Shown here in pieces: positions 54,618 to 63,076 of a DNA stretch of 64,000 nucleotides. This stretch comes from Alkalicoccobacillus plakortidis (GTDB lineage: Bacteria; Bacillota; Bacilli; Bacillales; Bacillaceae_D), in assembly GCF_023703085.1 (NCBI RefSeq), contig NZ_JAMQJY010000001.1, forward strand, positions 62,001 through 126,000. The letters run 5' to 3'. Each line of letters begins with the position of its first letter. Positions within the stretch are counted from its first letter, which is position 1. The position numbers and the translations under genes are program-made. A model generated the notes under the pieces. That model was not told where the DNA came from. It saw only the letters and a list, made by a program, of their open reading frames with translations, and did no database searches.

Positions 54618-56282
54618 ATGAACAAATATTTGAGGAATGGGTTGTTCTTCACTTCAATTGTTTTAATAGCTGGTGTAACAGGATGTAGCAAAGATTCAGC
54701 GAATGTAGAGGATGAGGATCCTGATGGTGATATTACACTGAGTTTATTTGGTGCAGACATGCATTCTCAGTGGGATAACATGGAGAGCCCTGTAAGTCAG
54801 ATTGTTAAAGAAGAGACTGGCGTCACATTGAACGCTGAATTTGATGTTAATGGAGGAGACCAAAAAATCTCCTTGATGGCAGCAAGCGGTGATTATCCAG
54901 ACTTAATTTTACCAAAGGGAAATGCTAGCACACTTGTTGATTCAGGAGCGTTGCTAGATTTGACTGATCTAATTGATGAGCATGCTCCTAATCTTAAAAA
55001 AATCTACGGAGAATACTATGACCGGTTGAAATGGAGTAATGAGGATGAGTCCATCTATATCCTTGCGACCCCTCCGGTGGATCAAACGTATTGGCAGCCT
55101 GGGACCGGATTTATGCTGCAGCATGATGTAGTTGAAGAACTTGGCTATCCTGATATTCGAACTGTGCAAGACTTTGAAGATGCAATAAAAGAATATAAGG
55201 ATATTAATCCGACGATTGATGGGCAGCCAACAATTGGGTTATCCCTGCTTGCTGATGATTGGAGAATAATGATTTCCACGACAGATCCTGCTGCCTTTGC
55301 TACAGGCTCAACAGGAGATGGAGAGTTTTACGTTGATCCAGAAACATATGAAGCTAAATTACATTATCGTAGAAGTGAAGAAAAAGACTATTTTCGTTGG
55401 TTAAACCACATGAATGATATCGATTTGTTAGATCCTGAGAGTTTTGTACAAAAGTATGATCAGTACCTTGCGAAAATATCTTCAGGTCGTATATTAGGAC
55501 TAATTGATTCAGATTGGCAAGTAGGAGAAGCGCAAAGGGCTTTGAGAGAAGCAGGAATGGAAAACCGGATGCATGGTATGTATCCTGTCACATTAACAGA
55601 AGAATTTAAACACCCTAATTTTCAAGATACAGGATATCTTGGAGGGTGGGGAATCGGTATTTCCGTTGATTGTGAAAATCCTGTTAGAGCTATTAAATTC
55701 TTAGATTATCTTGCATCAGATGAAGCTCAGATTCTTCAAAACTGGGGGATTGAAGGCGAACATTATACGATTGAAGACGGAAAACGTGTGATTAGTGAAG
55801 AAGAAATGGATGAACGTGATAATAATGCAAACTACCAAAAACAAACGGGAATCGGTGTTTTGAAAGGGTTTGCACCTGCTTACGGTGATGGAGTTGAAGA
55901 TTCAACAGGTCAGACTTACACCATAGCTAGTCCTGAACAGATTAAAGACTCGTATACGGATAAAGAAAAAGAGGTTCTTGGTGAATATGGAGCTGAATTG
56001 TGGAAGGATCTTTACCCGCAAGAAGATGAATTTCCAGCTAAACCATGGGGCGCAGCTTATAATATGGCCGTTCCGTCAGGATCTAGTTTAGAACTAACGT
56101 TGCAAAGATGTTTAGACATTATGAAACGTAAAGTTCCAGAAGCGATCTTGGCAGACCCGAACGATTTTGACAAGGTTTGGGATGAGTTTATGAGTGAACT
56201 TGAAGCAGCGGGAGTAGAAGAGGCAGAGAAAGAATACACTGAACTGATTAAAAATAGAGTTGAGCTTTGGGGAGGGAGTTAA
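54618..56282 (+). CDS. Extracellular sugar-binding lipoprotein, LplA/YtcQ type (copy 1)
   Basis: 554 residues. Signal peptide with lipobox VTGC (Cys at about 23), then a CUT1 solute-binding domain (SQWDNMESPVSQIVKEETGV; DLILPKGNASTLVDSGALLD; GGWGIGISVDCENPVRAIKF). ATG 54618 follows TAGGAGGCAG. It delivers an unknown glycan to the two permeases upstream. It is followed by a close paralogue of almost equal length, most differences being conservative. Confidence 0.88.
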   Translation: MNKYLRNGLFFTSIVLIAGVTGCSKDSANVEDEDPDGDITLSLFGADMHSQWDNMESPVSQIVKEETGVTLNAEFDVNGGDQKISLMAASGDYPDLILPKGNASTLVDSGALLDLTDLIDEHAPNLKKIYGEYYDRLKWSNEDESIYILATPPVDQTYWQPGTGFMLQHDVVEELGYPDIRTVQDFEDAIKEYKDINPTIDGQPTIGLSLLADDWRIMISTTDPAAFATGSTGDGEFYVDPETYEAKLHYRRSEEKDYFRWLNHMNDIDLLDPESFVQKYDQYLAKISSGRILGLIDSDWQVGEAQRALREAGMENRMHGMYPVTLTEEFKHPNFQDTGYLGGWGIGISVDCENPVRAIKFLDYLASDEAQILQNWGIEGEHYTIEDGKRVISEEEMDERDNNANYQKQTGIGVLKGFAPAYGDGVEDSTGQTYTIASPEQIKDSYTDKEKEVLGEYGAELWKDLYPQEDEFPAKPWGAAYNMAVPSGSSLELTLQRCLDIMKRKVPEAILADPNDFDKVWDEFMSELEAAGVEEAEKEYTELIKNRVELWGGS

Positions 56283-56353
56283 TAGCTGAACGTTCATAAT
56301 GATAGGTACTAATTATTCCAATAGATTAAATCTAATCATAAGGGGAGAGTTGA

Positions 56354-58015
56354 ATGAACAAACATTGGAGAAGAGGCATGTTCCTAAGTTCAGTCATATT
56401 GGTTGGGGGGATTTTGGGATGTAGTAAGGATACAGCCAATCTGGAGGATGAAGATCCAGATGGTGAGATAACTTTAAATTTGTTCAGTGGTGACATGCAT
56501 TCCCAGTGGGATAACATGGAGAGTCCGGTTAGTCAAAAAGTTAAAGAAGCAACAGGAGTGACCATCAATGGCGAGTTTGATGTCAACGGTGGAGATCAAA
56601 AGATTGCTCTGATGGCAGCAAGTGGAGATTATCCAGATTTAATCTGGCCAAAAGGTAATGCAGGTACACTAGTTGATGCAGGAGCATTTCTAGATTTAAC
56701 GGATTTAATTGAAGAACATGCACCAAACTTAAAGGAAATCTATGGTGATTATTTTGACCGTCTTAAATGGAGTAATGATGACGAATCGATTTATATCTTG
56801 CCAACTGCTGAAGTTGATCACACTTATTGGGAACCAGGAACAGGCTTCATGCTGCAGCATGCAGTAGTAGAAGAGCTTGGTTACCCTGAGATTAGAACCG
56901 TTGATGATTTTGAAAACGCAATCAGAGAATATAAAGAAAAAAATCCCACCATTGATGGTCAACCAACAGTTGGATTATCGCTTTTAGCAGATGACTGGAG
57001 AATCATGATCTCCACAACAAACCCTGCATTCTTTGCAACGGGCGCTCCGGATGATGGAGAATTTTATATTGACCCTGATACCTATGAAGCGAAATTCCAT
57101 TATCGTCGTGCCGAAGAAAAAGAGTACTTCCGTTGGTTAAACCATATGAATGATGAAGAATTGTTAGATCCAGAGAGTTTTGTTCAAAAATATGATCAAT
57201 ACCTTGCAAAAATATCATCTGGTCGTGTTCTAGGTTTAATTGACGCTGACTGGGAAGTAGATGAAGCGCAAAGAGCATTAAGAGAAGCAGGAATGTCAGA
57301 ACGTATGCATGGCATGTATCCTGTTACGTTAACAGAAGAATTTAAACACCCTAATTTCCAAGATACAGGTTATTTAGGTGGCTTGGGAATCGGCATTACA
57401 GTTGATTGTGAAAATCCTGTTCGAGCTATTAAGTTCCTAGATTATCTTGCTTCAGAAGAGGGTCAAATCTTGCAGAACTGGGGTATTGAAGGAGAACACT
57501 ATACAATTGAGGATGGGAAACGTGTCATTAGTGAAGAGCAGATGGATGAGCGTAATAACAATGCGAATCATTCCAAACAAACAGGTATCGGTGTCTTAAG
57601 AGGATTTGCTCCTGTTTATGGTAATGGCGTTGAAGATTCAACAGGTCAAACGTTTACTGTTGCTAGTCCTGATCAAATCAAAGATTCTTATACAGATGTA
57701 GAAAAAGAAGTTTTAGATGCGTATGGAGCAGAGTTCTGGAAGGATTTATATCCTCAAGAAGATGAGTTCCCGGTAAAACCTTGGGGAGCTGCATATAATA
57801 TGGCTGTTCCAGCAGGATCTAATCTAGAGCTAGTTATGCAAAGATGCCTTGACATCATGAAACGTAAAATTCCAGAAGCTATCTTGGCCGATCCAGAAAA
57901 ATTTGACGTCGTTTGGGATGAATTCCAAGACGAACTACTTGCTGCAGGTGCTGAAGAAGCAGAGGCAGAATATACAGAACTGATCAAGGACCGCATTGAA
58001 TTATGGGGTGAATAA
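56354..58015 (+). CDS. Extracellular sugar-binding lipoprotein, LplA/YtcQ type (copy 2)
   Basis: 553 residues; lipobox ILGC. Alignable with copy 1 over its whole length without large gaps (for example IDPDTYEAKFHYRRAEEKEY against VDPETYEAKLHYRRSEEKDY), clearly a tandem duplication. Differences include Trp to Leu in the GGWGIG/GGLGIG segment and changes near the presumed binding cleft (ATPPVDQTYWQPG against PTAEVDHTYWEPG), so ligand preferences may differ. ATG 56354 follows AGGGGAGAG. Last gene of the operon, with a strong terminator. Confidence 0.88.
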   Translation: MNKHWRRGMFLSSVILVGGILGCSKDTANLEDEDPDGEITLNLFSGDMHSQWDNMESPVSQKVKEATGVTINGEFDVNGGDQKIALMAASGDYPDLIWPKGNAGTLVDAGAFLDLTDLIEEHAPNLKEIYGDYFDRLKWSNDDESIYILPTAEVDHTYWEPGTGFMLQHAVVEELGYPEIRTVDDFENAIREYKEKNPTIDGQPTVGLSLLADDWRIMISTTNPAFFATGAPDDGEFYIDPDTYEAKFHYRRAEEKEYFRWLNHMNDEELLDPESFVQKYDQYLAKISSGRVLGLIDADWEVDEAQRALREAGMSERMHGMYPVTLTEEFKHPNFQDTGYLGGLGIGITVDCENPVRAIKFLDYLASEEGQILQNWGIEGEHYTIEDGKRVISEEQMDERNNNANHSKQTGIGVLRGFAPVYGNGVEDSTGQTFTVASPDQIKDSYTDVEKEVLDAYGAEFWKDLYPQEDEFPVKPWGAAYNMAVPAGSNLELVMQRCLDIMKRKIPEAILADPEKFDVVWDEFQDELLAAGAEEAEAEYTELIKDRIELWGE

Positions 58016-58026
58016 TTATTGACATC

Positions 58027-58066
58027 AAAAAAGCCGTGAGAGGTAACACTTCTCACGGCTTTTTCT
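58027..58066. terminator. Bidirectional terminator
   Basis: AAAAGCCGTGAGA pairs with TCTCACGGCTTTT around GGTAACACT, between convergent operons. Confidence 0.88.
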
Positions 58067-58069
58067 TCA

Positions 58070-58504
58070 TTAAAATTTTGATTGAATCATTACTGAATCC
58101 CTATTACTATTCGAAACCACATTCCATCGACTTTGTATGAGAGTAGCTAATTCAACCTTCTCTGCTGTTGTTAGGATCAAGTTAGAAAGAACAAAATTTT
58201 GCTCTTTGTAATGGATATCTTCTAGCTTGTTGAAACGTAGCTTTAAAAGCTTTTTGACGCCATTCATGTGAAGAAATTTAAATTGATAACCATCTAGCAG
58301 TGCCTTCTCCCAGGGCTCATTAAGATCTTCAGCTGTTTGAATACGTTCAATAAAATCCATGTTTGGTTCAATAACGAGATCAGCGATGGGTTCGAAGTCT
58401 CGTTTTTTTATTAAAGTCACAAGTTCTTGATCTGTCAAACCACTTGTCCTGCAATTCTCAATTAAAAAAGCAATCGGCATAGAAAGTTGTACAGTGGATG
58501 TCAT
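58070..58504 (-). CDS. Hypothetical protein coupled to a peptide-binding lipoprotein
   Basis: 144 residues, no signal peptide or membrane segment, helical. Its ATG overlaps the stop of the upstream binding-protein gene by one base (TAATG), so translation is coupled. The sequence (LTDQELVTLIKKRDFEPIAD; VLSNLILTTAEKVELATLIQ) does not match a family I know. A cytosolic partner of an extracytoplasmic binding protein is unusual. Confidence 0.6.
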   Translation of the reverse strand: MTSTVQLSMPIAFLIENCRTSGLTDQELVTLIKKRDFEPIADLVIEPNMDFIERIQTAEDLNEPWEKALLDGYQFKFLHMNGVKKLLKLRFNKLEDIHYKEQNFVLSNLILTTAEKVELATLIQSRWNVVSNSNRDSVMIQSKF

Positions 58505-60084
58505 TATTGATCAACTACCTTAACATCTTTTAATAGAACTACACCAGATGGTAGTGTTTTGACTCCAGTAATTTGATCAGACACACCTAATAAATCTACT
58601 GGATAGTACAAAAAGTCAAACGGCACATCATTTGCTACGATATCCTGAGCCTCTTGGAATAATGCATTTCTTTCAGCTTCGTCCTCTGTTTGAATCGACT
58701 GATCAACGAGTTGATCGAATTCAGGATTTGCGTAGGTATAACGTAACTGGTTACTGCTTTGCTTATTTGAGTGAAGGATGGTGAATAACGCATTATAACC
58801 ATCACCTGTAGGACTAGAACGACCTAATAGGAATAAATCAGCTTCACCTTGACCAGTATACTCAACAAAAGAAGCAAACTCCATTTGACTGATTTCAACT
58901 GTAACTCCAATATCCTGTAACGCTTGTTGGATGTACGTTGCGATATCTACACGGGTACGGTCATCATTAACAGATAGCTCAAGAGTAAGATTACTTTGTC
59001 CGGCTTCTTCTAGCAACTCTTTTGCAGCGTCTGGATCAAATGGCAATGCGTCGACATCTGCAAAGCCAAAATCATTTGGCGAAAGTGGACTGTTTGCGAC
59101 TGTGCCGATTCCGTTTAAAATGGAATCCACAATCACATCCTTATCAATGGCCATTGAGATGGCTTGTCTTACACGAATATCATCAAATGGTTTTTTGTTT
59201 GTGTTAAAGCCCAGGAAATTCACATAGGTTGAATCGGTTTCGATGATTGAAGCTGCATCACTATTCTCAATTTGTTCCATACTATTTGGGTTGATTGAAT
59301 CAATGATATCAGAAGCTTGTGTTTCTAAATCAGCCACTCGAGTAAGCTCTTCTGGAACAATTTTATAAGTGACCCCTTCAATATCGGGAGCACCACCCCA
59401 ATAGTCTTCATTTCGTACCAATTTTATTTCTGAACCTGGACTCCAAGATTCAAATTTAAATGGGCCAGTTCCAATTGGTTTCTCTGCTACTATACTGCCT
59501 GGGTCAGCACCGTTTGCGACTGCTTCGTTATCTTCTTTAATTACTTCAGGGCTAAGCATAGAACCTCCATACTGAGCTAAATGAGCCGGTAAGGAAGCAA
59601 AGGGTTCACTTAAATGGAATCGAACAGTATATGGATCAACGACCTCAACTTCTTCAATTCGATCATATAAATAAGCTGTTGGAGAAATGGTTTCTTCTGC
59701 TAGGCTCCGATCTAAATTAGCTTTTACAGCATCGGCATTAAATTCAGTACCATCATGGAACGTCACATCATCGCGAAGTTTAAACTCCCAAGTGGTAGGG
59801 TCGATTGTCTGCCATTCCGTTGCTAGTCCTGGTTCAAGATCCATGGACTCATTTTGTGTAACTAGTCGATCATATACGTTAAAACCAACCTTCCAGTTTA
59901 CAACAACATTTTCGGTATGTGGGTCAAGCTTTTGAATATCTGTTGCCAAGGAGTAGTTAATTGTGCGACCAGGTTCGTTTGATTCTGCTTCTGGTGATTG
60001 AGCTGTATCGTCATTACTATCACTTGAGCAAGCACTTAAGAGCAGGGTAAAGGTCAATAGAGTTAACGTTAAGTATTTTTTCAA
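58504..60084 (-). CDS. Peptide/nickel-type ABC transporter substrate-binding lipoprotein (SBP_bac_5)
   Basis: 526 residues; lipobox LLLSACSS. Typical DppA/OppA/GsiB family landmarks: LATEWQTIDPTTWEFKLRDD, VTFHDGTEFNADAVKANLDR and RQAISMAIDKDVIVDSILNG. Binds di- or oligopeptides, glutathione or similar outside the cell. No permease or ATPase genes are adjacent, so it may serve a transporter elsewhere or a sensing role. Preceded by a GntR regulator on the same strand 30 bp upstream. Confidence 0.87.
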   Translation of the reverse strand: MKKYLTLTLLTFTLLLSACSSDSNDDTAQSPEAESNEPGRTINYSLATDIQKLDPHTENVVVNWKVGFNVYDRLVTQNESMDLEPGLATEWQTIDPTTWEFKLRDDVTFHDGTEFNADAVKANLDRSLAEETISPTAYLYDRIEEVEVVDPYTVRFHLSEPFASLPAHLAQYGGSMLSPEVIKEDNEAVANGADPGSIVAEKPIGTGPFKFESWSPGSEIKLVRNEDYWGGAPDIEGVTYKIVPEELTRVADLETQASDIIDSINPNSMEQIENSDAASIIETDSTYVNFLGFNTNKKPFDDIRVRQAISMAIDKDVIVDSILNGIGTVANSPLSPNDFGFADVDALPFDPDAAKELLEEAGQSNLTLELSVNDDRTRVDIATYIQQALQDIGVTVEISQMEFASFVEYTGQGEADLFLLGRSSPTGDGYNALFTILHSNKQSSNQLRYTYANPEFDQLVDQSIQTEDEAERNALFQEAQDIVANDVPFDFLYYPVDLLGVSDQITGVKTLPSGVVLLKDVKVVDQ

Positions 60085-60114
60085 ATAGAAAACCTTCTTT
60101 CATATTATGTTTTT

Positions 60115-60837
60115 TCATAGATGGTTTTGTTGAGAGATTCTTTTTGCAATGGCCAAAGAGGTTCCACTAATGTGTGCATACATGGTTTCTTTTGCGAGCC
60201 TTGAATCCTTTTTAATGAAGGCTTCTACAAGTTGTTTATGGTGATTGATTGTATTTAACTTAACCTCATCACTATATGGCATTAGATCAAGCGCAGGATT
60301 AATACTCGTTCTTATTTTGCGTATTGCATTTGCAATATATGCGTTTTGGGAAGCAGCTCCAATCAAGAGGTGAAACTTAACATCAATAGAACGGAATTCT
60401 TCACGCATTATTGACTCACTTTGACTTTGGTGAAGTAGTTGTTCTAATTGTTGCAGGTCTCTTGGTAAGATTCGGTCCGCTGCAAGGCGTGCCGCTTCAG
60501 GTTCTACCATTAGCCTGTATTCAAAAATCTCGAGTAAATCTTGCCAAGAGGATTCAATGTCCTCTTTTGTTCTTGTATTTGAACGTTGTGTGACGGGTAG
60601 AACAAATGTACCGCCTTTTGCTCCTAATCGCTTTTCTATTAAGCCTTGAGTCTCTAAAGTAGATAGAGCTTCACGAAGGGCTAAGCGACTGCAATTAAAA
60701 GCGGCAGCAAGCTCTCTTTCAGACGGAAGCTGTTCATTAGATAAAAACTCTTTTAGTATGATGGCTTCTTCTAGCTGTTCGAGAATAAAATCACTTACTT
60801 TTTTAGATTGAACCTGTCTAAAGAATGGATGACTAAT
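60115..60837 (-). CDS. GntR/FadR-family (FCD) transcriptional regulator, probable AUU start
   Basis: The complete open frame runs from ATT 60837-60835 to 60115 and encodes about 240 residues, standard FadR-type length. It has an N-terminal winged helix (SDFILEQLEEAIILKEFLSN; QLPSERELAAAFNCSRLALR; LIEKRLGAKGGTFVLP) and a C-terminal FCD domain with His ligands (RSIDVKFHLLIGAASQN; INHHKQLVEAF). No in-frame ATG, GTG, TTG or CTG exists before residue 110; starting there would delete the DNA-binding domain. A strong AAAGGAGGGG lies seven bases before ATT-AGT-CAT, so AUU initiation is likely. A perfect 22-bp palindrome lies just upstream. Likely controls itself and the binding lipoprotein. Confidence 0.78.
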   Translation of the reverse strand: MSHPFFRQVQSKKVSDFILEQLEEAIILKEFLSNEQLPSERELAAAFNCSRLALREALSTLETQGLIEKRLGAKGGTFVLPVTQRSNTRTKEDIESSWQDLLEIFEYRLMVEPEAARLAADRILPRDLQQLEQLLHQSQSESIMREEFRSIDVKFHLLIGAASQNAYIANAIRKIRTSINPALDLMPYSDEVKLNTINHHKQLVEAFIKKDSRLAKETMYAHISGTSLAIAKRISQQNHL

Positions 60838-60855
60838 AGAGTTGCCCCTCCTTTT

Positions 60856-60877
60856 GTTTAAGGTTTAAACCTTAAAC
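60856..60877. promoter_or_regulatory. Perfect 22-bp palindromic operator of the GntR regulator
   Basis: GTTTAAGGTTT followed immediately by its reverse complement AAACCTTAAAC, ending a few bases before the regulator's ribosome binding site. Position and symmetry fit autoregulation by the GntR protein. Confidence 0.65.
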
Positions 60878-61108
60878 CATTCAAAATAAAAACAACAATT
60901 CCCACAAAAATACCCGGGTTTGAATAAGCAAATCCTAGCATACCACTAAAGAGCTGTCAATAAACTTATTTTTTAAAATCAGGCAAACTCACCAGTAAAA
61001 ATCTAAGTAAACCATGATTTCTTACTCAATTTTTACTATAATAGGGACTATCAATGGATAATACATCCATTATATAGTTCTTGTGAAATGGTTATAAGGG
61101 AGTTGGCT

Positions 61109-62689
61109 ATGAAGAAATATCAATATAAATTCCAAATGAAAATAGAGCGTACACTAGAAGAGTGGAAAGAACATAATAGGGTTTCGTATGATGAACTTTA
61201 TCGATTTCTACATTCAATAGCCGGTACTGGATCATCCATCGGCCTTCCACAACATTCAGTTGAAGCAAGGGAACGTCTTGAAAGGCTTGATCCTAATAAA
61301 AAAATCTGGTTATATGAAGACATTTATACATACTTATCAGATACAATTCTACTAGTAAAAAAAGCAGGGGTTACTCGAAGTGAGAATCAAGAACTCTCAT
61401 TAATTTTAGTAATCTCTGAACATGCGGAGTATTTAGCTTATCTAAAGGATCATTTAGAGAAGTATCAGTTTATGGTTACTGGTGCGATTACGCTAGAAAA
61501 GGGAAATCAATTGTTTAACGATCAAAAACCTGATTGCGTTCTCTTAGACTACCCCTATGAATATGAACATGCACCAGCAGAGTTAGATGCTCTAGCTCAA
61601 AAAGCATTCTCAGAGATTGTTCCGGTCATGATTTTAAGTGAACTATCTAATCGGAGGATTCAGAATCAAGCCTATAAAAAAGGAGTGACTGATTACTTTG
61701 TTAAACCAGTTCATTTTGAAGAGTTATCTATTCGTATAACAAATCGGATTAAGCTCAGAAGTATTTTCGAAAATTCAATTATGTATGATGAATTGACAGG
61801 TGTATTTACAAGAAGATATTTACGTTTGGAAGGAACAAGACAATTAGAATTATACCATCGTTATGGAACGGTATTTTCACTTGTATTAATGGATTTAGAT
61901 TTCTTTAAGAAGATTAATGATACGTATGGTCATCAAACTGGCGATGATGTTCTAAGGGGATTTGCTGATTTTCTCACTAGTGTAAAAAGAGAAGGTGATC
62001 TAGTCATTCGATTAGGAGGAGAGGAGTTTGTCTTGCTACTGCCTAATACAAATGCAGAACAGGCTCTCATCATGACTGAACGATTTAGAGAAGGCTTTCA
62101 AAAGGTTCAATTTCCATATCAACATGATTCTTTTCGCGTAACGTTTTCAGCTGGAATCTCAGAAGTATCAAAGTCTATTAGTAAAGTGGAAGAATTAAGT
62201 GATCAGGCAGATAAAGCGTTATATGCGGCAAAACGTACTGGGAGAAATAAGACCCTAATGTACGATCCATTAGAGGTCTATGAGGCTGAACAAGTTGTTA
62301 CTATTTGTATTGTTGATGACGATGAAATATTAAGACAGTTGGTAGAGGAACAACTTCAAAAAATAAGTGTAAGTGGATTCAGATTTCAAATATTAACGTT
62401 TGAAAGTGGCAAAGCGTTCCTTGATACAGATTGGTATCAACCAAGGCAAAAGTTTTTAGTGATTCTTGATCGAATGATGCCAGGAATAAATGGCCTTGAC
62501 GTTTTAAATCAGATTCGAACAAATTACCCGGAATTAGATATTATGGTTGTGATGTTAACGGGACAATCAAACGAAACAGAAATTGTTCAAGCGCTAAATG
62601 CAGGGGCGGATGACTATATTACTAAACCATTCCAACCAGATGAATTACGTGCTCGCATACAGAGATTACTTCAACGAACTTTATTATAA
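61109..62689 (+). CDS. Diguanylate cyclase with HPt, degenerate receiver, GGDEF and C-terminal receiver domains
   Basis: 526 residues from ATG 61109, after AAGGGAG (an in-frame ATG at 61088 precedes that site). Order: HPt-like module, residues about 1-85, with candidate phospho-His35 (RFLHSIAGTGSSIGL); receiver-like domain about 95-215 lacking the acidic pair (VISEHAEYL) but keeping LLDYP; GGDEF domain about 220-385 with RLGGEEF and an I-site RxxD five residues before it (REGD); and a complete receiver about 395-526 (CIVDDDEIL, VILDRMMPG, VMLTG, ITKPF). Predicted to make c-di-GMP under phosphorelay control. The next two genes supply a CheY-like protein and a kinase. Confidence 0.88.
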   Translation: MKKYQYKFQMKIERTLEEWKEHNRVSYDELYRFLHSIAGTGSSIGLPQHSVEARERLERLDPNKKIWLYEDIYTYLSDTILLVKKAGVTRSENQELSLILVISEHAEYLAYLKDHLEKYQFMVTGAITLEKGNQLFNDQKPDCVLLDYPYEYEHAPAELDALAQKAFSEIVPVMILSELSNRRIQNQAYKKGVTDYFVKPVHFEELSIRITNRIKLRSIFENSIMYDELTGVFTRRYLRLEGTRQLELYHRYGTVFSLVLMDLDFFKKINDTYGHQTGDDVLRGFADFLTSVKREGDLVIRLGGEEFVLLLPNTNAEQALIMTERFREGFQKVQFPYQHDSFRVTFSAGISEVSKSISKVEELSDQADKALYAAKRTGRNKTLMYDPLEVYEAEQVVTICIVDDDEILRQLVEEQLQKISVSGFRFQILTFESGKAFLDTDWYQPRQKFLVILDRMMPGINGLDVLNQIRTNYPELDIMVVMLTGQSNETEIVQALNAGADDYITKPFQPDELRARIQRLLQRTLL

Positions 62690-62713
62690 AAGGTATAGGA
62701 ATGAGGGATTGGT

Positions 62714-63076
62714 ATGAAAAAGGTATTAGTTGCAGACGATGAAGAAGTTCTAAGAATGTTAATTACAGATACATTAGAAGACTTAGATTTAGATGTGTAT
62801 GAAGCAACAGATGGTAAAGAAGCACTAGATCTAATACAAGAGCATGATTTTGATCTTCTTGTATTAGATTATATGATGCCTGAGATGACAGGAATTGAGG
62901 TTATAGAGAAAGTAAGAACGATTGAGAATAAGAAGCAGGTCTTAATTATGATGCTAACGGCAAAAAGTCAGCAAGCGGACCAAGAGGAAATTTTAAAAAA
63001 GGGTGCAGATTTCTTCTTGGCAAAACCCTTTAGTCCAATAACCTTAATGGATCGTGTGCAGGAGATATTAAAATGA
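62714..63076 (+). CDS. CheY-like single-domain response regulator
   Basis: 120 residues: acidic pair in LVADDEEVLRML, phospho-acceptor Asp in LLVLDYMMPEMTG, Thr in MMLTAKS, Lys in FLAKPFSP. No output domain, so it acts by protein contact or as a phosphate shuttle, here probably between the downstream kinase and the HPt or receiver domains of the cyclase. Its stop overlaps the next ATG (ATGA). Confidence 0.88.
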   Translation: MKKVLVADDEEVLRMLITDTLEDLDLDVYEATDGKEALDLIQEHDFDLLVLDYMMPEMTGIEVIEKVRTIENKKQVLIMMLTAKSQQADQEEILKKGADFFLAKPFSPITLMDRVQEILK

